64,000 nt of DNA, taken from the NCBI GenBank assembly GCA_963931925.1, contig OZ007581.1:23741043-23805042 (forward strand), in the 5' to 3' direction. Under the pieces are notes generated by a model. The model was not told where the DNA came from, searched no databases, and worked only from the letters and a program-made list of their open reading frames with translations. Below, one piece after another: positions 1-13,425 of the stretch. The translations under genes were made by a program, and so were the position numbers. The DNA comes from Onchidella celtica. Taxonomy: Eukaryota > Mollusca > Gastropoda > Systellommatophora > Onchidiidae. Positions within the stretch are counted from its first letter, which is position 1; each line of letters starts with the position of its first letter.

Positions 1-32
1 TCTATCTATCTATCTATCTATCTATCTGTCTA

Positions 33-67
<35 letters not shown>

Positions 68-94
68 GCCGCCCCCCCCCCGCCACATCCATCC

Positions 95-183
<89 letters not shown>

Positions 184-243
184 GCTATCTATCTGTTCTA
201 TTTATCTATCTATCTATCTATCTTTCTTTCTATCTATCTACCT
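1..243. repeat. (TCTA)n / (TCTG)n microsatellite
   Basis: Nearly uninterrupted tetranucleotide repeat of TCTA with a TCTG sub-block and a ten-base C run near position 71-80. It runs off the left edge, so its full length is unknown. It ends at the start of the sequence shared with the 31 kb region. Confidence 0.97.
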
Positions 244-279
244 ATAATGTCTCTTAGGGTATAATGTTTCTTCAACAGT

Positions 280-390
280 TGTCAAAGCGGCTGAAAGGAA
301 AGCGAGGCCAGTAATATCCAGCATGCAGCTTTATAATACCCATAATTATCTGTGTTGCCTCAAGCCTTGAAAACAGCTTTTCAATTGAGG
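280..390 (-). promoter_or_regulatory. Possible second TATA promoter, paralogue of that at 31.1 kb
   Basis: Read on the minus strand, a GGGTATTATAAAG element lies between a conserved upstream patch (GCCTCAAGCCTTGAAAAC-like, also at 31160-31190) and a conserved downstream patch (AGCCGCTTTGA-like, also at 31090-31105), in the same order and similar spacing as at the chitin-binding gene promoter. The GTAAGT donor found at 31051-31057 is not conserved here. Any gene driven from it would lie off the left edge. Promoter function is inferred from homology only. Confidence 0.4.
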
Positions 391-2648
391 GAGGGGGGGG
401 GGGGGACAAGATGTAAAGGGTGTGCATGTTTCATGTAGTTGGTTGTTTTTTCATGGATAGTATCTATTTCCCTGTAGATCAGTGGTCTTCAACCTTATCT
501 AGATCGGCCCCTGTTAGCGTTATAAGACCAAACCAGACCTTGCCACATCGGGCACCAGCTGATTTTGATCCGTCAACTAGTTGGTTGGTGATATGACCAC
601 TTTAAGTTTCAGTGGGACTTCGTGCACCAGCCGTCTAGTTTGATCTCACAAAAATGCAGTGTTTCATTTCTTTGTTTACATCATATACTGACAGAGGAAT
701 AACCCATAAAACAACTATACACAGTGACTAATGGAGGGAATTTTATTTTGAATGTTTGCAATATTACTTGAAATTATTTGTATGATGTTCTGCGTATTTG
801 AAACATACTTATACTAATTATTTGTAGGGTGTTCTGTGCATTTGAAACATAATTATATTAATTATTTGTAGGATGTTCTGGGTAATTAAAACATAATTAT
901 CATTTTGCAAATTTCTTTTAGGGCATCCGATTGTGAGAAGCCGACCTCCAGGACTTCAAACATGGGGCCACATTTCCTTGGATTCTGCCAGCCTGCAGAC
1001 CTGGTTTACACTAGTCAAGGATTCTAGATATATCATTTAGCGTCAAAAATTGTTGGAAGGGAACAAGCAGCCTTTTCACTTAAGTATTGATGGGTTGACA
1101 ATGTCTCTAAATGTTGTATAATATAAGGAACTACTGAGGTTGAGAATGTCTCTAAGCGTTGTAAGGAACTACTGACAGTCCAGTATCGCATAGCTGAAAA
1201 CAAGTAATTGCCCAATACATTTCTTAGCGTTTCAGTTGGTCCAGAGTATTGAATTTTGAATACATGTTCTTTGAAATATCAGATGGTGAAAAATTGTCTT
1301 TCCATTATGTTAATTATTTTCTCCTAACATTCTACAGTGCTACCAGAGAGTACACTCACCAGTCACACATAAATATCTTGATTTCTTTTGTCTCATTCAC
1401 AGTTTGGCTCTTCAACTCAAGCTATATTTCTGTAATATAGATTATCTCTGTTCCATTCATTTGTTGATTTGGAGCTCGAAGAATAATCCTGTTCATTACT
1501 TATGGGATGAGGACTGAATAATATCCTCCATATTATATTATTGTGTCAGGTTCATTAGAAAAGCTTTACAAAGGCTGTAGAGCAGAATCTTCAAAAACAA
1601 GAATTGAAAGATTCAATTTCAATATCTTGAAACAAAGCAGTGTTTCTTCAAATTCTTTTCACCGCACCACTTGCGTAATGTTACATAATATGAAAATTCA
1701 GCTAAAATTTCTATTTTTCTTTAATTTTTCAGTAATTCTAGGTATTGAATCTCAAAACAAAAGTATTATTTATTAGGTGGGATCATTCAGTTTAAAGTTT
1801 TGAATACAGGAAGATTTTTGCAAAGTTTACTCAGATTTTCAAAGTTTACTCAGATTTTCAAAGTTTTACATGTGTTTTACATTCATATCAAGTGCAACAT
1901 GTTTACTGCTGGACCAAACTGAATGTTTTTTCATTTTTTGTTTTTTCGCTTATGACATGAGCAAATGAATGTAATTTGATATAGTAACAAAACTTTGAGT
2001 TTTGGACTTCATTCATTATTTTTTTTTTTTTTTCCTTTGACTCTCACGAGGAATATGATTTTTTAACTTCATATTCTATTTATGCTAATACATCATACAA
2101 CCTCTTTCCAATTCATAAACAATTTTGTTTAATTTTAAACTTGACCCAATGCACTTTCCAACCATATATAATGTCTATATTCAAAGTAAACAAATTGACG
2201 TTAGTGTGCAGTCTTTGAGACAACCCTGGGTTTCATTCACAAAAGGTAATAAATGCATGAACTGTAAGGAGTACAGGTGTCTATTAATTTTTTTAATGAA
2301 TGAAAGCCTGTCTCTAGGAATGTAATCTAAACGCTTGAACATGAGTCAGTGTTCCTCCCTTGAGGGCCCGCCAGCCCCCCTTTGAAAATCTTCATTTAAC
2401 TGGCCTTCAACGCAGGGTGAAAAGGAGTGGGAGTAGACCTCATCTCTGTAAAGTGCTATATTTATTTTCATATGAATATTAACAACTTATTTGTCATTAA
2501 AAGTGGGAAATACAATCTTGATGAGAATAGTGTTTTAAAGGGGGGATGGCATTACTAAATCCACTTTTTGTTTTGCCCACAGCAAATGTCACTGTAGTTT
2601 GTTGCGCATTAAGTATTAAGTGTTTCAGTAATCTCTTTTTACTTCACA

Positions 2649-2662
2649 CCCCCCCCCCCCCC
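2649..2662. repeat. Poly(C) run
   Basis: Homopolymer of about 14 C followed by GCGCGG. It is one of more than a dozen poly(C) or poly(G) runs of 9-18 bases scattered through the window. Confidence 0.95.
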
Positions 2663-3029
2663 GCGCGGCTTATATTAAAGGCTGGAGTATTTTTAAGCAG
2701 GGTTGGAGGATAACGCGTGGCGTTGTTTCATTACACCCGGATGTGTTTTTTGAATTCTGGCACAGATCTTCACCCAGTAAGAGCTACACAGTTTTTGTTC
2801 GTCGGTTCTATCTAGTGAACCCCCGAGTGTGCTTGGCACGGCATTAAGCCACATGGCAGCGCTTTCTAGCACAGTTATGAATCTTGACGTGCCGAACCCG
2901 TTAAAAAAAAAAAAAAAACTTTTTACGTTTGGCATAATCTATTTACATTTTTGTTGACACAAAGATCTGGCACGGATTCCTTCTAACATCAGAAGGTCAG
3001 CCTGCCATGAGAATAAAAGCAATAATATA

Positions 3030-3255
3030 AAGAACTATTTTGTTGTGTGTCCCCATAACACCGATAACCCTACTTCAGACGAACTAGCGAATAAATACAT
3101 AGTGAAGTATTTTGCCGTGTGTCCCCATAACACCGATACGTCTAATTCAGACGAACTAGCGAATAAATACATAGTGAAGTATTTTGCCGTGTGTCCCCAT
3201 AACACCGATACGTCTAATTCAGACGAACTAGTGAATAAATACACAGTGTCAATGT
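3030..3255. repeat. 72-bp tandem repeat, three copies
   Basis: Three near-identical 72-bp units, each with a CCCCATAACACCGATA core and GACGAACTAGCGAATAAATAC. A fourth, diverged copy lies at about 3313-3398. Because the unit length is a multiple of three, the array stays open in one frame on each strand (3045-3257 plus, 3035-3244 minus). I regard those frames as a by-product of periodicity, not as genes. Confidence 0.95.
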
Positions 3256-4329
3256 AAGCTTAGGTCCTAACAATCGAAGGAAAAGCGCATTATGAATAAA
3301 TGTTTTAAAATAAAGAACTATTTTGCTTCGTATCCCCTTAATCCCGATAAGTCTATTTCAGACAAACTAGCGAATAATTACATGGCGCTAATGTAGGGTT
3401 CAGTTCATTCTATACCATACGCAGCCAACATAAAGAAGAGGTGCTGACGAAAGTAATAATAACAAAATGATAATAGTAATAATAATAATAACTAAAATTC
3501 TTAATGAGCAGTTTGAAACAGGGGCCTAGATCTATATTTCGCATTTGGCCTGGGCCTATTAACCGCTGGCACGGGCCTGGTCTATGGTGGCTGTCAGTTC
3601 CATAGTTCTGATATAATTTGTGCTAATTTTGTATCAGTTACAAAGGATTAGAAACGATGCTGTCATATGAAAGGGCGACAGATGTTTGGTGTACAAAAAC
3701 AATGAGAGGGCAACAGAGAACAACAACAGCTGTGCTGCACTGTGGCTATCATTGAGAAAATGGATGTTTGGATTTTTTGTTTTTTTTTAAATAGTAGGCT
3801 TAAAAAAAGGACACGAAATAATTATTTTATTTCGTCTCGGAAAAGTTGCAGCCTCATTCCACCGGAGGATTGGAGAGTCCTGTACATATATATCGCAGTT
3901 CTTGTTGTTGTTGGGTTTTTTTTTTATTGGAGTTAAGCCATTCTTTTATTTGAGGGCAAAATCAATTCTAACAAATCAGAATCATGTACAGAGTGCATTT
4001 AATATTGATGTTTCTCTGTCTGTTGATTGTTTCCTTGGCATGAACTTATTTTTCAAGAAAAGATGTTCAAACTAACGCCTTTTAATTTTAGTGAAATGTC
4101 TTAACTACACAGGATGCACCACCGACAACAAAATGGAAAAAAAAAAAATGGTGGGCCGGGGAATGAACTGGAGATTAACTCGCTTTTTGCACTGGCAAAC
4201 TTTCGAACCGATGGAGTTCCGACTCGGATTCTACAACTTTTTCGAATAATTTTCGAATAAAGGTATTGCCTAGGCTGTGAACTGTGGCATTTAAATTTGA
4301 TCGTCACAACAAATTGACCGTTTTAGACG

Positions 4330-4700
4330 TCGGATGCCAGGGGCACTGACCACGAAAAAGCAAAATAAAATTAGGGCCGAAATATCTTGGCTTGTAGGGC
4401 AGAGACATGAGAAATACTGTGAACAACCAAATGATTTTTCTTGTTCTTCTATCCCAGGGGACTGACCATGAAAAAAGCAAAATTAGGGCTGAAACATCAG
4501 GGCTTGCAGGGCAGACGTATGGGAAATATTGTGAACAACAAACTGATTGTTCCATTTGTCCTAGCAGGGCAGAGACGGGAAACATATTGGGAACAACAAA
4601 GTGATTATTCTAGCTGTCCTATCACAGGAGACTGACCATGAAAAAACAACCTTAGGGCCGAAAACAGCTGGGATCATAATGCAGAGTCATGGGAAATATT
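4330..4700. repeat. About 115-bp irregular tandem repeat
   Basis: At least three copies of a unit containing ACTGACCATGAAAAAAGC, TTAGGGC, GCAGGGCAGA and GGGAAATATTGTGAACAAC, starting near 4346, 4461 and 4631; the middle unit carries an extra partial copy. A single diverged copy lies in block B at 37720-37850. Confidence 0.8.
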
Positions 4701-5479
4701 GTAAAGACAGTATATAATATCATATATCATAATTATATATTTGTGTGTGTATGAATTTTTGCTCCGTTTGTCTAATGCCGAGAGAACAGAGATGTGAAAT
4801 GTTAACAAAATATCGGAAAAAAGATGATAACGATATTTTTTTTTTTTAATCCAAGCTTGTGAACTTCTCGCGAAAATTTCGCTTGCAAAATATTTGCCAA
4901 TAGAATGTAGGAATCCTTTCTTATGTGAATGAATGGGCACTCTTTTATTTTGCACTGAGCAGAGTCGTGCGATAGATACTATGAGAATGAATGAGCGTTG
5001 TTTCATTTTGAAGTGAGGGGAGTTATAGTTATACTACAGACTTCATTATGTGAACGAATGAGCACTGTTTCATTTTGTTATTTTTTTCTTTCCCCGTGCT
5101 TCCTCATTCTATTCCAGTCTTTGCCGTGACGTAACATGCTGTTTCATTATTCTTTCTGCTGTCATGTTTTATTTTGTCTTTTTCGCAAAACATTTTGCTT
5201 GTGACGAATAGTCGTTTTCCCGTATGCAGGAGACACAAATACTACAAGAAACATTGTTCAAATGAAGTTTATATTATGGAAAGCCGGAATGGTTAAGAGT
5301 GACAATTTTCATCAAGTAACCGATTGTTTACTATTTATTAGTGCTGAGTCTGACACATTTTTTTAAAGGATCTATGGATGACCATACGCTTTTGTCATTA
5401 GATTTAAAAATATTTGCCACAATTTTTTCCTTAATCTAAAGTGGTTGGCAGCAAATCGAATTTCTTTACTACATCGTCA

Positions 5480-5660
5480 CATAAACAGTGCGTGTGTGTG
5501 AAAGAGAGAGAGAGGGGCTGGGTAGAGAGACAGACAGAGAGAGAGAAAGAGAGAGGAAGACACACATGCGCACGCAAGTACACACACACACACACAGAAA
5601 CAGAGGTGTTGTATGTTTCTGTGTGTGAGAGAGAGTGCATGCATGCGTGTGTGGTTTTTA
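5480..5660. repeat. Mixed (GT)n, (GA)n and (CA)n low-complexity tract
   Basis: Alternating purine-rich GA blocks and CA/GT dinucleotide blocks. Open frames across it on both strands are compositional. Confidence 0.9.
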
Positions 5661-5734
5661 ATGTGTACGAGGTATTAAATTTCTTATGTTTGACCCGTGC
5701 GGTGGTGATGAAAAAAACTCACATAACTTGGTGA

Positions 5735-5815
5735 TCGGGTCTTATGTGACCCGACCCTTATGAAGAGAGAATAGTGATCGGGTCTTAGATGACCGGACCC
5801 TTATGAAGAGAGAAT
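5735..5815. repeat. Two tandem fold-back units with GATCGGGTC hairpins
   Basis: Two copies of a unit of about 40 bp containing GTGATCGGGTCTTA and CCTTATGAAGAGAGAAT. In the first, CGGGTC and GACCCG form a small hairpin. The same family forms a larger nested inverted repeat at 14340-14560. Confidence 0.85.
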
Positions 5816-6530
5816 GGTGCCATCACAAAAACACTTCCGATGCTCTAGGACACACAAGCATAGCTCAACCCCATGACACTTTCATATATATACTTAGAAA
5901 TGTCTCAGTATGTGTGCCAGGGCGCTGGCATCGTAGAAAAGTCGCAGAAGACGTCTCAGGACCCCAGCCTGCCTTTGTGTCAGCTCAATGAAGTCATTGA
6001 AATACTTCAGATATCTCAGAACACAAGCATGCTTCGGCAGAAGGACAATGGTATCATAGAAATAATTCAAATGTCCCAGGACACGAGTGTGTCTTAACAC
6101 CAGGACACTGGGAGCATACAAATTAATGTCTCGACAGATGTTCTGGGACATCAGCATGCCTCAACGCCAGAACAACAGTATCACAGAAATACTTCAGATG
6201 CCCCAGGACACTAGCGTGAGTCAACGCCAGAACAATAGTACCATAAATACTTCAGACACCCTAGTACACTAGCAATAGCATGCCTCAGCACCAGAACAAT
6301 AGTATCACAGAAATACTTCAGATGCCCCAGGACACTAGCGTGCCTGTACGCCAGAGTGTGCCATCGCAGAGATACTTCAGATGCTCCAGAACGTCAGCAT
6401 GTCTCAAGGTCAGGGCAATGACATAACAGATACTTCAGATGTCGCAAGACACCAGCATGCCTCAATGACAAAGTTCCAGGGCACCGACATGTCTCAAAGC
6501 CAGTAGTCCATGGTGACAGCAATAGTGCCA
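5815..6530. repeat. 60-bp minisatellite, about 12 diverged copies
   Basis: Unit of 60 bp with ATACTTCAGATGCCCCAGGA, CACTAGCGTG and CAACGCCAGAACAATAGTAT as landmarks. Central copies (6180-6420) are most alike and edge copies more diverged. The unit length keeps frames partly open on both strands. There are no constant-repeat and variable-spacer units, so it is not a CRISPR array. Confidence 0.93.
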
Positions 6531-9500
6531 CGTGCTTACCTACAGTTTCAGAGCGCCGAAGCATCAAAGGTATTTCCACACGTTTAGGATCGCTAGAAAC
6601 AGGACTTATGAAGAAAAAAAAGGTGTCCCTGTCGTATCTCACTATTTTTCTTTGCTCGAAGAAAGACACAGTGTTGGCTGGTGCACAAACACGTCACCTT
6701 GCCTTCTATCTGTGGCTGGATGAGACCTTTTCCTACCTCACGAAGATAAAACTTCCTCGCTAATGTTTTTTAATTATGGTTTTCCAGATTGGGGTTCTTG
6801 CACATGATCCAGATTACGTAAGCAACAACCACGTTGACATCTATTAAGTTCATGAAAAATATAACCGGCCAACAATTTGTTTGGCACTTGCACATACACT
6901 GGTGTACTAACCAGTCCCGTGAATCCACAGCATCTTTGGTCTCAAAGAAAACGACTTCTGGTTTGTTCTCTTTTTTCCACTATTCTATCACCAGACGAAT
7001 GTTGTGTTATGAGAGGTATGTCTACCTTTGTACCCGGGACGTACGGATAGGGGTATTAATATAAAGTAAACATAAATAAACAAAAGAAAATTTACGGAAC
7101 AAAATTTTAATGACACTCACAGATTGCTGGTACTGAATTTGAGGAATAAAGAAAATTTAAGGTTTGGTGTGTAATTGTGCTCATTTTGGTTGAATTTTTT
7201 TATACCCCTCTGTCTACATTTGTACCTAGGACATAAGGAAAAGGTTAACAACCAGTTTACGCCTTTCACAGTTTTTTCGTTATCATACTTTGGGCTGGCT
7301 TTCACCCCCCCCCCCCCCCAAATCTGATACAGTCTTGGCGGAGAAGCATAGACAGTAGTAAATGAACGGCATGTTATGTTTTTCAGCCATGTTTTTAATA
7401 ACAGCCCCGAGATAATGAATTAAAACATAAAAAGTCAGTAGGAAGACCAGAGAGCAAAGGAGAAATGTTGGTGCGAAACTGAACTAAAATACTGCTGCAA
7501 CAAATGCTGGTGCATGACATACATATTTAAAACAAGTGAAGAAAAGAGAGGCGAACTCGTGTGTTCGGGTCTTATTGAAGAAAAAAAAGTAAGGAAAAGA
7601 AAAACAGAGAACGAGGTGAATTCGTGTGAACTCGTGTTTTTGACAATCAGAAGAAAAAAGAAAAGAATAAATCAAATGTTTTGAGTTATCAGGAAAACAA
7701 CAACAACAAACAAAAATATAACAAAAAAGTGGCACGGGGACTCCAGCATACACTACCCTCCTAGCACACCGAGTGTGCCGTATGACCATGTAGTTGCGAG
7801 AGCACTTTTCCCATGACAAGGACGACCCTGAGCACGTATGTCTTTTATACGGTGCCCCTCAGGGTCAAGGAAGTAGGTTCTAATCCGTATGTTTTGTCCG
7901 GCCTACATCCGACCTAACTCCACCCCAACTCTCAATTCCCTTAGCAACGTGTTATGGGAGGAAATCTTGCCAGACCCAAAGCATTAAAGGTCAGTTTGGG
8001 CAAAAACTGACCGTGCAAGCACCTTGGTCACGCCGGACCTTAACGTTGCATGGGAAGAGGAGCCAGTGACCACCCGAGTTTCCCCAAAGTGGCTGTTATG
8101 TACTAATAGTAAAAACCGGCCTACCTTATATACAGCTTGGTCGCAGGTCGACAGAGCTTGTTGGTTTTGGACGAATCAATTACAAAGAGAATAATGTTGA
8201 ATATTTAATCAGTCCCTGCGTACATTTACTTCAGAACAATTTTCCAACATCTAGACTAGTAAGCTTTATGTTTCCATGGATTGAACAAATTATTTGAACC
8301 ACTAGAACGATCATTTTGACAAGGAATAGAAGTTTGCAGCACTCTGCCTTAATTTCCGCCATAATATTAAGACAAGCATACAAAGATATTAGTACTAACT
8401 TCCCTTGTCTGTATGCTTGTTTTGTTTTCGTTTTTTGCCACTAACAAATACGTTTCAAAATTATCAAAGGTAATGAGATGAACTGTTTTCATAGTGCGTG
8501 TTTCATTAAGCGAAATTTCAAATGTTGTGAACAAGCCTTATCATGAAGTGGTGAGATTTCCGATGTGTAATAGCAATGTTATTTTTTCGGGTTTTTTTTT
8601 TTACATTTCTTTGTTTTTATTTTTTGTCCTTCGTGTAATTGAAGCACTTGTTAAGATACCTTGTGCCTAAGATCCCTTAGGCATTGGACCAAGTCTGTTT
8701 TTGGAGTTTACAGGGACTTGGGGCACAGGTGATATCGTGATACAATGTATAAGTTCAAGTCTGTCTTGTTAGTTGGATCAAAGAGAGTCTGAATCAAAAC
8801 TGACACAACACAGTCTTGACTCAGTGCTCCACGGCGGTAAAACATTATTGTCGCGATGTGGGTTAGATGGGGATATTTCGACTGACACTCTTTCGAGGTC
8901 CGCTCCCACAATCGACGAACACACAAAAAAAAATACTTGCACTCTAAAAACTAAATAAATCAATTGCTTTGATTTTTAGCAGAACTGTAGGGCAGTTTAA
9001 TTACAGGAATTAATGTAACAAATATAATTATAAATATAAATATCAATTCAAAGGCAACTGAATCTAACTAATGAAACTACAGCTTTCTATAAAGACTAAC
9101 GTATTCAATCTAACTACTTGCAGGTCATATGAGTTATATGCCAAATAGAATCCGCGCACGTGGCGACGGATATAACAGTTTAAATTCTATTAATTCAATG
9201 AGACATGTTATGATATGGACATTTCCTCTAGACACGCCATGGAGAATGCTTGTACAACCATGCGTTGTCTGGCGGTAGCTCTGAAACTGTCTTCAAAAGT
9301 AAGTAGAACGGTTCACTTTCATCATTACAAATTAGTATGGACTCTCACCATGCGGCCCTCACTGGGAGTGAGAGCGCTGGATGTAAACGCTGTGGGTTTA
9401 TATCAAACCAAGTAGCTTAGGCTCTGGAGCTTTAAATCAGGCTCCTCACAATGGACTGCTCAACTGCGTCTCTATGTCTCTCATCCGGCTGAGGACTATC

Positions 9501-12500
9501 GCCGACCACCTCGTAAATGGATTGTCTACATGTGGCCCAGAACTAAGTTCTGTATGGCCTTAAATACTGGTCTGCATCTGCAGCTTACCGTCTAATTCCT
9601 GGATTGTGATTGGTGCAACCACTTCTAGCTCAGCTGCCGAACTGAGTTATTTTAAGTAACAGCCCTACGCAACGACCTTGGGTCGACATCAAAGGTCGAA
9701 TTACCCAAGACAATAAAATGTAATTTTATAGCAATAAATTCTTAACATGTTCAAAACCCCGAGCTTTTACTCTGGATCACGGTATTTTCTGTACGTCAAC
9801 AGACATCTCAATAACATTTAATTCCTACTCACCCCTTCCCTCTTTACTAAACCTAGTTCAAAACACGAGATATAAAAAGTGCTCTGTCATGCACACCTAC
9901 GCTGTCCGTCTATCCTTCCCCACACCTTCTGTCTATCTATTATAAAAAAAACTGTTCAAAACAAATTGTTTACGAGACCAAGTTATGCTGGCTCGCACAA
10001 TAATTACGTTTGTAAAAATTACTCACTGCTCTCTCACAAAAATTTTGTCAGTGGAAACATTTATGAATTAAATCTATTCTTGACAATTATCATCTATACT
10101 GCACCGAGCGGGACATTTAAAACAACGCTAAATGAACAGCACTGTATATCACACGCTTACCTGCAGCAGTATTTTGTTTTCTTTTTCTCTGCGTTCATTA
10201 CGAAGCACTTCATCATAAAATAATACCAATTCAGTTACAGCGTACATTTAGGTCTAGTCGAAAATTTTCATTATTTTTCTTTATAAACAATTTGTGTGTT
10301 ACATACGCAGAGGGAAGTCTCACATAATGTTTATGTACTATTGATTCCCATGCAAGACGCGAAAGAATGAAATTATCAAACTGTAACAAATGTGATAGTT
10401 TCAAACCTTTAAAGGCACTCCCCTCCCGCCCCATAAAACAGCAACAACAACAATACTAACATTATTGTGTACTCTAACCTCACTAAATAATAGCATAATA
10501 ATAATAATAAACACCATCATTATCATCATTACCACCATCAACAACAAAACCAAACCTTTCCATACAACGGGTAGGCTTTGCAGACGCTTGTTGTTTTGTT
10601 GTGTTTTTTGTTTGTTTGTTGTTGTTTTGCAGTGAGTATCTGAGAGGTTTGTGGCGTTTCATTTCCTTCCTTGAAATTATATTCCCTGTACGATAGATCT
10701 TGGAGATGAAAATAACCATAATCGCTATTTTTTTAAATCCCCACTTGCGTTTTAAAGGAGTAGATATCGTATATCGAAAGAACCCTAGCGGATTACAAAT
10801 TTGAAAACAACAACAATACAACAAAAACAACGACAAGAAAGTCAAAACGGTCACCCATAGAATACATATATTATGCTTGGAGGGAGAGAGGGGGGAGGGA
10901 GGAGGTAGGAATTCACCAGCATATCAAATAATTATGAGAAAACCAAAGGTGTCGTACAATGACGTTCTTGTTGAACATCTGTAGAGGTAGCAAATACATG
11001 TGGATTGGGATGGAGTGGAGAATGAGCCTCGCACTCTAACTGCTGTGATGAATTTCAGACAAGGTAGGAAGAAAAAAAAAGGGGGGGGGGGGATGGGAGG
11101 GAGGAGAGAAACATCTTACACATCAGTCAAACTATTCTGTTTCTAAAGAAATAGTCAAATACATGTAGCCCATGCAATAATATTTTGGAACATTATAATT
11201 GAAGGAATTACAAGGTTTTTTTTTTTTTTTTAGTGCATTGGCACTTAGATCCCATGTAATTCTGACCGCCTTAAATAAATGGGGAGGGGGGGGTGGTTTA
11301 CAATTACATGGAATCTAAATGCCAATAGCACATAAACCCATTCTGATTCTAATCCCTTTAATTGTTCAAAGCCATGTCATGGACAACCACTATTCTCATG
11401 GCCGTACACTCGTTAAAAGATGGTCGGGAAGGGGGGGGGGGTGGGGGGTTTAGCCAAGCTTACGAAAAAACAAACATGGAGGCGAGGATGAAAGAGGAAG
11501 GGTTAATTTTTATTTTTTTTAACTCACAAAGTTATTTGTAGCCTGATTGTGAAGACTCAGCTTCGTGGATGGCCAGAAACCAACATTGCATGAGATAATC
11601 CCATTTCAAAAAACACTTGTCTTAAGCTTTAACTTTTCTTTCCATAAGGAAAGTAAACACATGCTTTTTTTTTTTTTAAATTCATTTTGTCCCTTGAAAT
11701 AACGAGGTCTTGTCGGTGTGTTGATAGCTTGTTTGTTGTGAGCGATTTTCACTTTTCAAAAAATTCCACACACATTCGTTTTTACAATGAGTTCTGACTT
11801 CTGAATGTCGCCATTAATAATGAGGCTCATTTTAAAATCTATTTGATTAAGTTCTAATGTTTGGAAATGCTTTCCTCAGATCATGACAATGTTATGAAGG
11901 CAATGATTTGGATTCAGCGTTTGGAAGTGTTTTTCCCATTTCGTGAAGAAACTGTGAAGAAATATTTCAGGTTGGATGTAAATGTTTTGAGGTGAAAATA
12001 TTGTGATTTCATTTCTGTGGATGTAAAGTTATAGCCGAGTGTGTCTAGATCTAGATCTAGATCTAGTAGACTATTGTGTTTTGTGTTTTTGAAATAATAT
12101 TAATTCGTTGTGTGGATTACTGAATTGTCACACTGTGGATTATTTGAAGGTGAAGGACTACTAAAGGTAAGATTTGTTACTTTCAACTTGTGGAAGGAGT
12201 ACCATTTGATTACACAACTTTAGTCGGTCACATATTTCATGTTCTAAGTGCTAATCGATGAGCAGCGCATTAACTATAAAAAACATCCATCCAGAGGACT
12301 AACTCGCACGGGGAGTAGAGGGGGGGGGGGGAGCAGAGCCCCCATGTGACCTCCTGCTTACAGGTTCTAAAATCGCGTCCTTGAAATATATTTGTGTGAC
12401 TCAAGGAACTCCTCCCAAACTGTTTACTATATTTGTGTTTTGCTATTTTACAAATGTCTTTCTGCTTGACTGTTGAGTCTTCGGGAACATTCCACACGTC

Positions 12501-12520
12501 CCTCACGTTCCTGTTATTGT
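6531..12520. other. Non-coding stretch, no supported gene
   Basis: I found no exon series, known domain or intact mobile-element ORF. It holds scattered homopolymers (poly-C at 7305-7319, poly-G at about 11082-11092, 11285 and 11425), a small hairpin with 11-bp arms (8372-8382 with 8410-8420), a hairpin around 7822-7866, an approximate inverted repeat at 11232-11335, and a (TAGATC)n tract near 12045-12067. The longest open frames (114-123 codons at 9879-10223 and 10483-10854) are AT-rich and resemble nothing I know. Confidence 0.6.
11232..11335. repeat. Approximate inverted repeat with arms of about 34 bp
   Basis: The arm at 11232-11266 (TGCATTGGCACTTAGATCCC...) is matched in reverse complement by 11300-11335, with a GGGGAGGGG-containing spacer. 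It may be the remnant of a small fold-back element. No target duplication was identified. Confidence 0.65.
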
Positions 12521-12930
12521 AGACACATCATCCATCGACCCATCTATCCATCCATCCTCTCATGTATTAAGCCACCCACTCAATCATCCATCCAACCATC
12601 CAACCATTAATCCACTCATTCATCCATCCATCCATCCATCTAAGTCTACTCATCCATCCACCTATTCTCCCAGGAAGGTCTTCCACCCGTCCGCGCCAGT
12701 CAAGAAAACACAACTACCCCAGCCCCTCTTCGCCTGATTAGACAATCTGACTACCCGCCCATTGATACAAACTGACTAGACCCTCACACCCCCAGGTCCA
12801 TCTGACCATTCCAATGCATTATATTTGTTAACTTTTTGGTAAGTGGCGCGGACGGGGGGAAGACCTCCCTCCTCCAATCCATTCAACCACCCACCCACTC
12901 ATCCATCCATCCATTCACATCCGCCATCCA
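12520..12930. repeat. Degenerate (CATC)n-rich tract
   Basis: Repeated CATCCATC blocks at 12535-12660 and 12895-12930, separated by unique sequence rich in CCACCC. Confidence 0.9.
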
Positions 12931-13169
12931 TGCATATTGTCAATTTTTGTATGTCTCAACTTTGCTTGTTTACCTGTACGTACCTCACTGCTTATGAGGC
13001 AGATTCTTGCTAGACTGCTCATGTTTTAGATCTGTGCGTTAGTTAAATGAATCTGTGTCTTCGCATACATACCGTTACTGTGTGTTTGTGTGCGTGTGTT
13101 CCATATTAGATATATTACATATTTCGTACATTCCACCGAGCAAAAGCACCGAATCCAGTGGTCGATCGT

Positions 13170-13387
13170 GTGCCGTCAGAGAGAGAGAGAGAGAGAGGGG
13201 GAGAGAGAGAGAGAGAGAGAGAGGGGGGGGAGAGAGAGATACATACACACATACATAGAAGATTGAAAGGAGAGAGAGAGAGAGAAAGAGATACATACAA
13301 TGATGCATACATAGAATACTGAAAGGTGAGAGAGAGAGATTATATTAACATAGATTGAAAGAGAGAGAGAACGATACATAATGGTTT

Positions 13388-13425
<38 letters not shown>

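Larger units (their letters stand above)
253..4700. repeat. Paralogous block A (pairs with 31075-37850)
   Basis: Colinear patches of similarity link this stretch to block B: 280-390 with 31075-31200, 480-520 with 31300-31345, 2341-2660 with 32650-32960, 2690-2900 with 33590-33760, 3980-4030 with 37590-37630, and 4400-4690 with 37720-37850. In block B this is the promoter and upstream DNA of the chitin-binding gene, so block A is probably the upstream region of a second copy of that gene lying off the left edge. Divergence is high and indels are many, so this is an old duplication. No coding exon is recognised inside block A. Confidence 0.7.

Noticed and set aside
481..515. hAT-like terminus CAGTGGTCTTCAACC (also near 31305 and 39825)
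   Set aside because: Resembles hAT inverted ends, but no matching opposite end or 8-bp target duplication could be found.
5815..6530. CRISPR-like array
   Set aside because: Units are contiguous 60-bp minisatellite copies that diverge throughout; there are no constant repeats with unique spacers and the genome is eukaryotic.
7870..7890. B-box-like GGTTCTAATCC
   Set aside because: No A-box or cloverleaf nearby.
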